Assembly: GCF_018861045.1 (NCBI RefSeq)
Contig: NZ_JAHKQJ010000007.1
Span: forward strand, 186,001 to 250,000
Direction: 5' to 3'
Origin: Octadecabacter sp. B2R22
GTDB taxonomy: Bacteria; Pseudomonadota; Alphaproteobacteria; Rhodobacterales; Rhodobacteraceae
Length of the DNA: 64,000 bases
Shown here: one piece after another, positions 7,658-16,287 of the stretch
Layout: the number at the start of each line of letters is the position of its first letter
Numbering within the stretch: the stretch's first letter is position 1
Translations under genes and position numbers: made by a program
The notes under the pieces: model-generated
What the model saw: the letters and a program-made list of their open reading frames with translations, nothing else
What the model was told of the DNA's origin: nothing
Database searches by the model: none

Positions 7658-8773
7658 TTACGGTGCCTCGCGTAGGTCGTAGTAGTTCAGATAATAGGCT
7701 TCGCTACGCCAATCAAAGGCGTGGGCTTCATCGGAATAACCGCCCTCAACCTTTAGAAGATAGCAGTCGACGCAATCGGTTTGCAGGCGGCTTGTCACGA
7801 AGTCGGGGAAGGCGGCGTCGATATCGACCTGCCGCAGGCTGGCTTGGGTCAGGGCGTTATAAACATCTGTCGGCAGGGTCGTGACGCCGTTGATGCGGGC
7901 GCGAACTGAATAAAACTGCGCGTCTGTAAAGACGATAGGAACGCCGCCTGCCATCACTGGGTGATTGTTGTCTTTGTCCGCCAGAACGGCAGGCCCTTGG
8001 TCGGTAATCTGCACCCAGTCCAAATCTGCCCCGTCAGGCAGCAATGGCACGATTGCGGTTTGCACCAAGGCTTCGTGCAATGTCGGGTCAAACGAGGCAT
8101 CATCGGTGATGACATTGGGCAGTTCAACAATCAGATGGGCAGGCCTTTGTGCCAGTGGGAAATCGACCAGCGGGCGTTGATCCAACAACATATAATTTGG
8201 GTCGTTCGCAATGCCTTCGATCGTCGCGATGTAGGTCTCATAAGTGCTGAATTCGTCGTTGATGGTCTGATGGGGCACACTGATATCCGTCAGCCCAGCG
8301 TAATTGATATCCGAGCTGTCGGCGAAATGACCGCAAGACGAACTGGGGCAGCTCACCGCAGCAATAAGGACATCATCCCGGAAAATCTGTGCGATGGTTT
8401 CTTCCGACGGGGCGCCCATCATATTGAGCAATAAGCTACCGGCTTCTTCGCCGTCCGGCGTTGTGGTGTTCACAAAAGCCTTGTCTTGGGCCGCAAGCAG
8501 GGCGTCTTGATCGCGAATGATCAGGCGCTCGTGATCCGGTCCGGCCTGAAACAGGACCAGCGTAATTTCCCCGATCTCAAAATCGATCCCGCGCAGGAAG
8601 AACAGCTTTTCAACTTCTGGCGTGTCGGGTGCTTGCGCGGCTGGGCTGGGGCCATCAGGGGTGCCCGTGGTGATTTCGGTCGGCTGCCCCTCGCTCCCCT
8701 TGGCAAGGTAGAACGCTGAAAACGTCAGAATGCCAGCAAGTAAGATTACGGCGGTGAAAGCGAGTTTAATCAT
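7658..8773 (-). CDS. Membrane-anchored protein of unknown function in amine operon
   Basis: 371 residues. I do not recognise a family. A single hydrophobic helix at residues 3-24 without a clear signal-peptidase site suggests an N-terminal anchor with a periplasmic body of about 345 residues, starting with a Pro/Thr/Gly-rich linker. Two cysteine pairs stand out: CPSSSC (CX4C) near residue 143 and DCVDC (CX2C) near residue 336. The remainder is acidic and of mixed secondary structure. Its start overlaps the upstream glutamine synthetase stop by 4 bases (ATGA) and it sits 4 bases before the FAD oxidoreductase, so it is translationally embedded in a cytoplasmic enzyme operon. Confidence 0.8.
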   Translation of the reverse strand: MIKLAFTAVILLAGILTFSAFYLAKGSEGQPTEITTGTPDGPSPAAQAPDTPEVEKLFFLRGIDFEIGEITLVLFQAGPDHERLIIRDQDALLAAQDKAFVNTTTPDGEEAGSLLLNMMGAPSEETIAQIFRDDVLIAAVSCPSSSCGHFADSSDINYAGLTDISVPHQTINDEFSTYETYIATIEGIANDPNYMLLDQRPLVDFPLAQRPAHLIVELPNVITDDASFDPTLHEALVQTAIVPLLPDGADLDWVQITDQGPAVLADKDNNHPVMAGGVPIVFTDAQFYSVRARINGVTTLPTDVYNALTQASLRQVDIDAAFPDFVTSRLQTDCVDCYLLKVEGGYSDEAHAFDWRSEAYYLNYYDLREAP

Positions 8774-10122
8774 ACGTTTAACAGGAGGTGTTCACGCTCC
8801 CACGGGCTGATGACTTGCAGGAATTCTTCGTATTCGGCGCGTTTGACGATCGAATAGACCCGAGCAAAATCTGGACCGAGAATGTCGTGCATTTCCGTAT
8901 TTGCATCAAACAGATCAAGCGCTGTGAACAACCCTTGAGGCAACTCACCGTCGCCTTCATAGGCGTCACCGTTGTATCGTTTGTCCGCCCAACGTTCGTT
9001 CTTGATGCCAAGATAACCACAGGCCAGTGACGCTGCGATGCAAAGATATGGATTGCAATCCATCCCCGCGAGGCGATTTTCAATTCGGCGGGCTTTGGGA
9101 TCAGACAGCGGAACGCGCAGGCCAGTTGTGCGATTGTCGCGGGCCCATTCAAGGTTGATCGGGGCGGCGTGGTCTTTCACGTAACGGCGGTAGCTGTTCA
9201 CGTAGGGGGCCATGATGGCGACGACGCTTGGCAGGTATTCCTGTAAACCGCCAATGAATTGGAAAAACGCATCCGTTTCCCCACCCTGAGGGCCCGTGAA
9301 GATGTTGTTGCCATCCTTATCAAGGATCGAGTGGTGGATGTGCATCGCGCTTCCGGGCTCGTCTTCGATCGGCTTGGCCATAAAGGTGGCAAAGCAATTG
9401 TGTTTAAGCGCGGCTTCTTTCAGCAGACGTTTGAAGAAGAAGACTTGATCGGCGAGTTCAACAGGATCACCGTGGTTGAGATTGATCTCAAGTTGACCAG
9501 CGCCACCTTCTTGGGTGATGCCATCAATCTCAAAGCCTTGGATTTCAGCGAATTCATAGATGTCGTCGATAACGGGCCCATAGTCGTCCACGGCAGTCAT
9601 GGAATAGGCTTGGCGCGCAGCGGCAGGACGTCCGGAACGACCGATCATAGGTTCAATCGGTTTGGCTGGATCCGTGTTTGGAGCGACGAGGAAGAATTCC
9701 ATCTCCGGCGCGACGACAGGCGTCCAACCTTCGGCCTCGTATAGGGCCACAACACGTTTCAGCACATTGCGCGGCGAAAACTGGATCGGATCACCGTTGG
9801 TCGCAAACGCGTCGTGGATCACCTGTAACGTTCCGTCCTCGGCCCATGGGGCCGCTGTTGCCGTGTTGTAATCCGGCTTCAGGATCATATCAGGTTCGGT
9901 AAAGCCCGCATCACCGGCCGCTTCGCCCCAACCGCCCGTGAGGGTCTGGAAGAAGATGCTTTCTGGCAGGTGGAACTGTGTTTGCTTTTCCCATTTTCCA
10001 GCCGGAACCGCCTTACCGCGGGCAATGCCGGGCAGGTCGGAAATCATACATTCCACTTCATCTAGCCGATTGGCTTCCAGATAGTCGCGGGCCGCTTGTG
10101 GGATTTTGGTCATCCAGCTCAT
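8770..10122 (-). CDS. Glutamine synthetase family protein (gamma-glutamylamine ligase-like)
   Basis: 450 residues, GlnA catalytic fold. Visible motifs: metal-binding EMEFFL, KPIEDEPGSAMHIHHS (the ATP/glutamate loop), DHAAPINLEWARDNRTTGLRVP and RIENRLAGMDCNPYL. It is shorter than GlnA I and lacks the adenylylation tyrosine region that I can recognise, as in PuuA-type ligases that join glutamate to putrescine or other amines. It overlaps the GATase stop upstream (4 bases) and the unknown gene downstream (4 bases). A true nitrogen-assimilating glutamine synthetase is less likely because of this context and a second paralogue in the same operon. Confidence 0.88.
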   Translation of the reverse strand: MSWMTKIPQAARDYLEANRLDEVECMISDLPGIARGKAVPAGKWEKQTQFHLPESIFFQTLTGGWGEAAGDAGFTEPDMILKPDYNTATAAPWAEDGTLQVIHDAFATNGDPIQFSPRNVLKRVVALYEAEGWTPVVAPEMEFFLVAPNTDPAKPIEPMIGRSGRPAAARQAYSMTAVDDYGPVIDDIYEFAEIQGFEIDGITQEGGAGQLEINLNHGDPVELADQVFFFKRLLKEAALKHNCFATFMAKPIEDEPGSAMHIHHSILDKDGNNIFTGPQGGETDAFFQFIGGLQEYLPSVVAIMAPYVNSYRRYVKDHAAPINLEWARDNRTTGLRVPLSDPKARRIENRLAGMDCNPYLCIAASLACGYLGIKNERWADKRYNGDAYEGDGELPQGLFTALDLFDANTEMHDILGPDFARVYSIVKRAEYEEFLQVISPWEREHLLLNV

Positions 10123-10796
10123 ACGGATTGGCCTTTCAAAAATGCCCCGATCTGCGCCGCCAATCGGGCGTTTTCCACATCGGCGTTCAGACGCTCTTGT
10201 GCCTGCGCGATAAGTTCGGGAGGGACAGCGCCACCGCGCGTGCGTATCAACCCGTCGATGACATCAGAACCAAATTCAGGATGGGCCTGCACGGTAAAGG
10301 CCTTGTCGCCATAAACCACTGCCGCATTTTCGCAAAAACTGTTGGACGCGATAGGCCGCGCGCCGTCAGGGAGCTGCGTGACCTGATCTTGATGCCATGC
10401 ATTCAAGGACACTTGTTCACCCTGCCAGTTATAGGTTTGGTGCCCCACGGCCCAGCCATCTTTGAACTTTTCAACCTTACCGCCTAACGCCTGCGCGATG
10501 ATCTGGTGGCCAAAGCAAATACCAACCAAAGGCCGGCCCGCTGCGTAAATGTCGCGGATCAAGATTTCGAGCGGGGGAATCCAAGGATGGTCCTCGTAAG
10601 CGCCGTGTTTGGAGCCCGTAATCAACCAGCCGTCGCAGACGTCCACTGCCTCAGGGAACACTCCGTCAACAATGTTGAATGTCTCAAAGTCAAATCCTTG
10701 ACCGTCCAGAAGGCGTTCAAACAAGTTGGAATAGTCGCCCAACACATCCCGGAGTTCGTCCGGAGAGTGGCCTGTCTGCAATATGCCGATTTTCAT
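10119..10796 (-). CDS. Class I glutamine amidotransferase (PuuD / GMP synthase domain-like)
   Basis: 225 residues. Triad: C94 in GICFGHQ, H172 and E174 in AHPEFG. Stand-alone class I amidotransferase domains of this type either hydrolyse gamma-glutamyl amides (PuuD-like) or supply ammonia. Located between two glutamine synthetase-like ligases, it plausibly cleaves the gamma-glutamyl group after oxidation, releasing glutamate, as the last step of a Puu-like path. The stop overlaps the next ligase start by 4 bases. A 66-base gap separates it from the other ligase upstream. Confidence 0.85.
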   Translation of the reverse strand: MKIGILQTGHSPDELRDVLGDYSNLFERLLDGQGFDFETFNIVDGVFPEAVDVCDGWLITGSKHGAYEDHPWIPPLEILIRDIYAAGRPLVGICFGHQIIAQALGGKVEKFKDGWAVGHQTYNWQGEQVSLNAWHQDQVTQLPDGARPIASNSFCENAAVVYGDKAFTVQAHPEFGSDVIDGLIRTRGGAVPPELIAQAQERLNADVENARLAAQIGAFLKGQSV

Positions 10797-10862
10797 GAAA
10801 CACCAGTATTTAGCTTGGCTCTAACTTAGTCCGAGGGGGGCTGTCACACAACCCGTGCCGCG

Positions 10863-12191
10863 CTAGACAGTGTCCAAATATAAATCAACCTGTTCTTCGG
10901 GGCTTAGGTCCGCAAAGGCCTTTAACTCCTGCCGCTTTGTCGCAACGAAATTGTTAATCAATTCAGCCGGAAATATGCGGGCGATCTCGGGGTCTGTTTC
11001 AAAGCGATCAATGGCTTCGGCCCAACTGGCGGGGAGCTGCGGCAGGCCTTGGTCGTAGGCGTTGCCCGTGATTGGCGCGGGCGGGTCCATCGCGTCTTCG
11101 ATACCGTTCAGAGCGGCGCCCAAGACGACCGCCAGCATTAAGTAGGGGTTCACGTCCCCGCCAGCGACACGGTGTTCAATGCGGCGGCCTTTGTGGTGAC
11201 CACCAGGTACGCGGATTGCCGCTGTGCGGTTTTCATAAGCCCAGCAAATCGATGTAGGTGCGTGGGCATTCGGGACCAACCGGTCATAAGAATTGCCATG
11301 CGGGGCAAGGATTAGCGCCGATGCGGGCAGGGCCGACATGCAGCCAGCAATAGCGTGGTGCAAAGCTGGGGTGCCTTCGTCGCCACCGTTGTCAAAGATG
11401 TTGTTCCCGTCCTCATCAAGCACCGAGAAATGCACATGCAGACCATTGCCGGAGTATTCGGGATAGGGTTTCGCCATGAAGCTGGCGGCGAACCCGTGCT
11501 GACGCGCAAGCCCGCGCATTAGTAGTTTGAACAGCCATGTATCATCCGCAGCTTTCATCGCGCCGCCATGAGACAGGTTTATTTCAAATTGGCCAAGACC
11601 CGCTTCGGAAATGGCTGTCTCGGCGGGGATATCCATGGCCTCTGCGCCATCATAAAACGCCGTGAAGAAGTTATCGAAGGCATCGAGTGCGCGCAGGGAC
11701 AGGATTTCCGCACCCGGGCGTCGTTTGCCAGACCGAGGGGACGGGACCACAGCAAGGTCCTTGCCGCTGTCATCCACAAGGTAAAATTCAAGTTCCGTGC
11801 CACAGATTGGCGTCAGCCCGCGGTCTTTGTAGCGTTTCAACACGGCGGCCAGCGCATGGCGGGGGTCGCCCTCAAAGGGGCGGCCATCTTCGCGGTGCAT
11901 CCACATCGGCAAAAGCGCCGATGGGCTATCGAGCCATGGCATTGGAATGAAACCGCGATTGGTTGGCAGGCACACACCGTCCGGATCGCCTGCTTCAAAT
12001 ACCAGTGGGCTGTTGTCGATGTCTTCGCCCCAGATATCCAAGTTCAGCACTGACAACGGAAGCCGCGTTCCGTCTTCTTCGATCTTATCAGCAAACCGCA
12101 CTGGAATACGTTTGCCGCGTGCAATGCCATTCAGGTCTGCGGCTGCAACGCGGATTGTCTTGATATCGGGGTTCTCATGAAGCCATGACAT
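10863..12191 (-). CDS. Second glutamine synthetase family protein
   Basis: 442 residues, paralogous to the gene at 8770. Motifs: ELEFYLV, KPYPEYSGNGLHVHFS, PNAHAPTSICWAYENRTAAIRVPGG, HRVAGGDVNPYL. The conserved substrate loop differs from the first copy (PYPEYSGNGL against PIEDEPGSAM), so the two probably use different acceptor amines or one acts on a later intermediate (inference). It follows the permease gene by only 6 bases, tying the transporter to the catabolic genes. Confidence 0.88.
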   Translation of the reverse strand: MSWLHENPDIKTIRVAAADLNGIARGKRIPVRFADKIEEDGTRLPLSVLNLDIWGEDIDNSPLVFEAGDPDGVCLPTNRGFIPMPWLDSPSALLPMWMHREDGRPFEGDPRHALAAVLKRYKDRGLTPICGTELEFYLVDDSGKDLAVVPSPRSGKRRPGAEILSLRALDAFDNFFTAFYDGAEAMDIPAETAISEAGLGQFEINLSHGGAMKAADDTWLFKLLMRGLARQHGFAASFMAKPYPEYSGNGLHVHFSVLDEDGNNIFDNGGDEGTPALHHAIAGCMSALPASALILAPHGNSYDRLVPNAHAPTSICWAYENRTAAIRVPGGHHKGRRIEHRVAGGDVNPYLMLAVVLGAALNGIEDAMDPPAPITGNAYDQGLPQLPASWAEAIDRFETDPEIARIFPAELINNFVATKRQELKAFADLSPEEQVDLYLDTV

Positions 12192-12197
12192 AAAGGG

Positions 12198-13010
12198 TTA
12201 CCTGATGATTTGAGGACGAAAACGGAACTTGGGGCGGGGGGCATCCTGCGGCAGGTGGCGGTTCAAACGTCGGCCAATACGCCCCATTATTGCGATAATC
12301 ACAAGCGTCACGAGGATGAAATAGAACGCCAAAATGGGGTAGGGTACGAACGGGTTGAACGTCTTGTCCGCAAAGAAGCTCGCGTAATACAGCGCATCGC
12401 CCTTTTGCTGCCATGCTGGAAATCCGCTGAAATAGACCAACGTGGTTGAGTGGAACAAAAAGATTGCTTCGTTGGTGTAGGCGGGCCACGCAAGGCGCAG
12501 CATGGTCGGCCAGATCACACGGCGAAAACGGGTCCAGCCAGATAACCCATAGGCGTCGGCGGCCTCGGTGTCGCCTTTAGGGATGGACTGCAACGCACCA
12601 TAGAAAATCTCTCCCGAGTAGGCGGCGGTGTTGAGGAACAGTACGATCAGCGCTCCAAGCCATGCGGCGGTGAAGGGGCTGAAAAAGGCGAACTGCCCCT
12701 TGAGCGACAGAAAGAAGAAGTAGGCAAAGAAGAATTGGATGAACAGCGGCGAGCCACGGAACAGGAAAATGAACCACTCAGATGCTTTACGGATCACAGG
12801 GTTCTTCGCAGCTTTCCCAAGAGCCACAGCGGTTGCCAAAAAGAAGCCCGAGACCAATGCAATTACGCCGAAATACACGTTCCAGATCATGCCTGACCCG
12901 ATCAACGTGAACTGTTGGCACAGTGTGAAATCCGACCGTGGCAATAGCCGTTCACCAAACCCGATCGAGCGGAAGGCATAGTCTGATATGGTTTGAAAAC
13001 ACTCTTCCAT
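12198..13010 (-). CDS. ABC transporter permease, HisM/polar amino acid type
   Basis: 270 residues with about five membrane helices. The EAA-type loop that contacts the ATPase is visible around DTEAADAYGLSGWTRFRRVIWP. Belongs to the polar amino acid (PAAT) permease family; likely heterodimer partner of the product at 13010. Shares one base with the upstream permease stop (13010). Substrate is likely an amine or amino acid given the enzymes downstream. Confidence 0.9.
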   Translation of the reverse strand: MEECFQTISDYAFRSIGFGERLLPRSDFTLCQQFTLIGSGMIWNVYFGVIALVSGFFLATAVALGKAAKNPVIRKASEWFIFLFRGSPLFIQFFFAYFFFLSLKGQFAFFSPFTAAWLGALIVLFLNTAAYSGEIFYGALQSIPKGDTEAADAYGLSGWTRFRRVIWPTMLRLAWPAYTNEAIFLFHSTTLVYFSGFPAWQQKGDALYYASFFADKTFNPFVPYPILAFYFILVTLVIIAIMGRIGRRLNRHLPQDAPRPKFRFRPQIIR

Positions 13011-13906
13011 CAGCCAGCCACCCTACGTTGGGCTTCGCCGCCCGATGTTGCCTGACCGCGTGTCAAACGGCGCATCGTGCGATCCAATGCAATTTCAGAC
13101 ACACGCGTAAACGCGAGGTAGAAAACCAGCAACGCCAAGAAATACCACATGCGCCAGTCGCCGTGGGGGTAGCTGGTGAACTGCGGTGTTTTGGTCGCGC
13201 CAAGTTCACGCGCCCAATAAACGATGTCCTCAACACCCAGCAGGAACAACAACGGCGTCGCCTTGATCAGTACCATCCAAAGATTACCAAGACCGGGCAG
13301 GGCATAGACCCACATCTGCGGCACAATGATGCGCCAGAATGTCTGGCGGGTGTTCATGCCATAGGCCTGCGCGGTTTCAATTTGGGGCTTGGGGACAGCC
13401 TTCATCGCGCCAAACAAAACGTTGGCCGCAAAAGCACCAAAAACGATCGCAAAGGTGAATACGGCAATAAAGAAACCGTAGGTCTCATGCACCCATTGCG
13501 GAGCATTGCCGAGCGGCATTTTAGCTGCCGTGCAGACGATAAAGTCATTGCCTTGGCGGATAGCGTCGGGCCAGTCAGGGCATTTGATCTGGTGGCGGAT
13601 GTATTCAATGCCCTGATCTAATGCGATCACGAAGAACAGAAAGAACGCAATGTCAGGTACACCGCGCACGATTGCGATGTAGCCTTTGCCAAACCACGAT
13701 ACGGGCGCGATTTTGCTGCGGGCGGCCATCGCGCCGCCAAATCCGAATGATAATGCGAGCGGGGCAGTGATCGCCAACAACGTCAAAACTGTTAGAAACG
13801 ACCAATAGAACCCTATATGCTTGCCTGTGGTCAGGTAGCAGCTGAGCCATTGGAACGTCCCCAGGACGTCGGGATCTGCGCAAAATTCAAAGATAGGATG
13901 TTCGAT
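13010..13906 (-). CDS. ABC transporter permease, HisQ/polar amino acid type (start codon uncertain)
   Basis: At least 258 residues; EAA loop around KPQIETAQAYGMNTRQTFWRI. A TTG at 13786 is the first standard start, but the frame stays open upstream to a stop at 13913-13915, and that stretch encodes a plausible conserved N-terminus (FEFCADPDVLGTFQWLS, then LTTGKHIGFYWSFL) including a first hydrophobic segment. No ATG, GTG or TTG exists there in frame; ATC at 13906 or 13894, or CTG at 13864, are the non-standard options. I extend to 13906 tentatively. It follows the hairpin after the binding-protein gene. Confidence 0.75.
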   Translation of the reverse strand: MEHPIFEFCADPDVLGTFQWLSCYLTTGKHIGFYWSFLTVLTLLAITAPLALSFGFGGAMAARSKIAPVSWFGKGYIAIVRGVPDIAFFLFFVIALDQGIEYIRHQIKCPDWPDAIRQGNDFIVCTAAKMPLGNAPQWVHETYGFFIAVFTFAIVFGAFAANVLFGAMKAVPKPQIETAQAYGMNTRQTFWRIIVPQMWVYALPGLGNLWMVLIKATPLLFLLGVEDIVYWARELGATKTPQFTSYPHGDWRMWYFLALLVFYLAFTRVSEIALDRTMRRLTRGQATSGGEAQRRVAG

Positions 13907-13920
13907 CCAAGGTTAGGAGT

Positions 13921-13949
13921 GTGCCCGCCCTGACAAGAAGGGCGGGCAC
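13921..13949 (-). terminator. Intercistronic hairpin between binding protein and permease genes
   Basis: Perfect 10-base arms GTGCCCGCCC / GGGCGGGCAC with a 9-base loop. On the minus strand the stem is followed by ACTCCTAACC, not a T tract, so it is more likely an RNA-stabilising or partial-termination element that raises binding-protein over permease levels. Confidence 0.7.
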
Positions 13950-13957
13950 ATTATTTA

Positions 13958-14683
13958 TTATTCGAAAGTAGACGCAACTTCCCACTTAACGATCAATTCG
14001 TTCAGGGAGCCGTCGTCTTTCATGGACTGGATTGCCGCGTCGAATGTTTCGCGCAGCTCAGTGTCGCTTTCACGGATACCCATGCCAACGCCGCCACCCA
14101 AGATTTCTGTGCGCTCAAGCATGACCAATTCGGACTGGCCTTCCAAAGCACCGGCGAGGAAAGACTGATCTGCCAGAACGGCATCAGCTTCGCCACCGCG
14201 AACAGCAGCGAGTGTTTCTTCCGGTGTAGCGAATTCAACGACTGTCCAACCTTGGTCAGCGATGAAGGATGCCTGAATTGTCCCAGTCTGAGCCGCGACA
14301 ACAGCGCCTTCAACATCCAGATCCGCATCCAGCGCAAGGTAGGCGGATGGGTCAGCAGGTGTATAAGCTTGTGTGAAATCAATGATTTCGTCGCGTTCAG
14401 CTGTCACGGACATACCTGCGATGATGGTGTCATAGTTGCCAGACACGAGGTTCGGGATAATGCTGTCCCACTCGTTTGTGACCCATTCACATGTCAATTC
14501 AGCACGTGCACACAGCTCGTCACCGAGTTCACGCTCGAAACCGTCAACTTCGCCAGCGTCGTTGATGAAGTTCCAAGGTGCATATGCGCCTTCGGTCCCC
14601 ATGCGTACAACGGAATGGCTTTCAGCCAGTGCCATTGTGGATGTCAGTGCGACAGCAGCCGTCGCCAGAACAATATTTTTCAT
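13958..14683 (-). CDS. Periplasmic amino acid/amine-binding protein of ABC transporter
   Basis: 241 residues, SBP family 3. Sec signal peptide with cleavage after MALA (about residue 20). Family signatures: GTEGAYAPWNF, DGFERELGDELCARA, WDSIIPNLVSGNYDTIIAGMS, and the VAAQTGTIQ hinge segment. Delivers ligand to the two permeases encoded downstream. A strong hairpin follows the gene. The two cysteines (C68-type and C75-type, in ELCARAELTCEW) may form a disulfide, a common trait of PAAT binding proteins. Confidence 0.9.
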   Translation of the reverse strand: MKNIVLATAAVALTSTMALAESHSVVRMGTEGAYAPWNFINDAGEVDGFERELGDELCARAELTCEWVTNEWDSIIPNLVSGNYDTIIAGMSVTAERDEIIDFTQAYTPADPSAYLALDADLDVEGAVVAAQTGTIQASFIADQGWTVVEFATPEETLAAVRGGEADAVLADQSFLAGALEGQSELVMLERTEILGGGVGMGIRESDTELRETFDAAIQSMKDDGSLNELIVKWEVASTFE

Positions 14684-14713
14684 TTGGTTACTCCAAGTTG
14701 GTTAGTTTGTTTC

Positions 14714-15460
14714 TTATGCCAATGCGGTTGGGTCAAAGCAGCGCGAAATCGTGTCACCCGAATCTCGACCAAGCCACCGCAATTGCAACTGACCTAGTGT
14801 TCCATCCGCCGATATCTTTGCCAATAGGTCATTGAGGTCCGCGAGCAACGCCGTAGCGTCCTCAGACACACCCAGCACAGTTCCGCCTGAAAATGTCGGA
14901 TATTCGCCGACTTCGTAAAAGCCGCCGCGCCCTTCGGCGTCCGTCACCATATTGTGCGATCCGAACACCACATCGATTTCACCCGCCGCCAGTGCATCCA
15001 GTGCGGCAGCCTCAGTAGGATAAGAGCGAACATCGCGCTGGGCTTGTTGCATGGCCTTTAGGTACAGGGATTCGTCCAATGTCCCGATCCGCGAGGTGAT
15101 CAGATCAACCTCTGGGCTGGCCCCCACGAAATGCCCCGCGCTTTCGCCGCTGTAGACGTAGGGGCAGGTGAAATCCACAATTGCATCCCGTTCAGATGAA
15201 TAGCCGAACCCACCTGTAACCACATCCACGTCGCCGCGTGCGAGGGCCTGAAAAATATCGCTCATCGGGAGGTCGACCCAGACGCAGTCATAGTCGCCGC
15301 GCTGGCAAATTTCGTCTAACAAATCCTTGTCGAACCCGCGTGCCTGTTCGGTTTCAGGGTCGTAAATATAGGGTGGAAAATGCCCGCCCGTAGCGATCCG
15401 CAACGTGTCAGCCGCTGCCGTGCTTCCCAGCAGGGCCAGAACAATCGCAAGCGCCTTCAT
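14714..15460 (-). CDS. Second periplasmic binding protein of the same ABC locus
   Basis: 248 residues, SBP family 3 with signal peptide cleaved near STAAA (residue 17). Signatures: ATGGHFPPYIYD, GFDKDLLDEICQRG, DIFQALARGDVDVVTGG, IGTLDESLY. It differs clearly from its neighbour at 13958, so one permease pair may be served by two receptors with different ligands, as with HisJ/LAO. The start overlaps the ATPase stop by 4 bases (15457-15460). Extra cysteines (C53, C60, C93, near C-terminal C243) suggest disulfides. Confidence 0.87.
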   Translation of the reverse strand: MKALAIVLALLGSTAAADTLRIATGGHFPPYIYDPETEQARGFDKDLLDEICQRGDYDCVWVDLPMSDIFQALARGDVDVVTGGFGYSSERDAIVDFTCPYVYSGESAGHFVGASPEVDLITSRIGTLDESLYLKAMQQAQRDVRSYPTEAAALDALAAGEIDVVFGSHNMVTDAEGRGGFYEVGEYPTFSGGTVLGVSEDATALLADLNDLLAKISADGTLGQLQLRWLGRDSGDTISRCFDPTALA

Positions 15461-16227
15461 GCCGGCACCGTCGCAGAAAGGAATCCACGCAAGCGTTCTG
15501 ATTGTGGATTGTTAAACAGCTCCTTTGGTGGGCCCTGTTCTTCGATCATGCCTTGGTGCAGGAACACCACGTGATCGGAAATGTCATGGGCCATGCGCAT
15601 ATCGTGGCTCACGACCAACATGGTGCGGCCTTCGGCGGCTAGGTCTTTGATAACTTTAACGACTTCTTGTTCCAGTTCTGGATCAAGCGCCGAAGTCGGT
15701 TCATCAAAAAGCAGCGCTTTGGGTTCCATACACAACGCCCGTGCAATCGCTGCACGCTGTTGTTGCCCACCCGAAAGCTGTGCGGGATAGACATCGCATT
15801 TGTCACCGATCCCAACCTTGTCGAGGTATTTGCGCGCGCTTGCCTCAACCTCGTCGCGGTCCCGTTTCAGGACGGTGAGGGGGGCCTCCATGACGTTCTG
15901 CAGAATGGTCATATGCGCCCAGAGGTTAAACTGCTGAAACACCATCGACAGGTTCGTGCGAATACGGATCATTTGCGCATGGTCGCTTGGCTGACGGTTA
16001 AGGCCGGTGCCTTTCCATTTTACGGGTTCACCGCAAAACAGGATATCGCCTTGCTGACTGTCTTCCAAAAGGTTCGCACAGCGTAACAAAGTTGATTTTC
16101 CAGAACCGGAGGACCCGATCAAACTGATGACGTGACCCGCAGGCGCTGAGACATCCACACCCTTGAGCACCTCTAGTGTGCCATAGGCTTTGTGAAGGTT
16201 TCGGATTTCGAGAACTGGAGAAGTCAT
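15457..16227 (-). CDS. ABC transporter ATP-binding protein, polar amino acid type
   Basis: 256 residues. Walker A GSSGSGKST (38-46), Q-loop MVFQQFNLW, signature LSGGQQQRAAIARAL, Walker B ALLFDEPTSALDP, switch HDMRMAHD. Powers the HisMQ-like permeases downstream. First gene of the transporter-catabolism series; 60 bases separate it from the PhnD-like gene upstream on the same strand, enough for a promoter though I see no convincing hexamers. Confidence 0.94.
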   Translation of the reverse strand: MTSPVLEIRNLHKAYGTLEVLKGVDVSAPAGHVISLIGSSGSGKSTLLRCANLLEDSQQGDILFCGEPVKWKGTGLNRQPSDHAQMIRIRTNLSMVFQQFNLWAHMTILQNVMEAPLTVLKRDRDEVEASARKYLDKVGIGDKCDVYPAQLSGGQQQRAAIARALCMEPKALLFDEPTSALDPELEQEVVKVIKDLAAEGRTMLVVSHDMRMAHDISDHVVFLHQGMIEEQGPPKELFNNPQSERLRGFLSATVPA

Positions 16228-16287
16228 GCGGCCTCTTTTGAAGATTTGGTCGAGTAGGGCTTACTTTTCGGGCGATTGCAATGTGCC

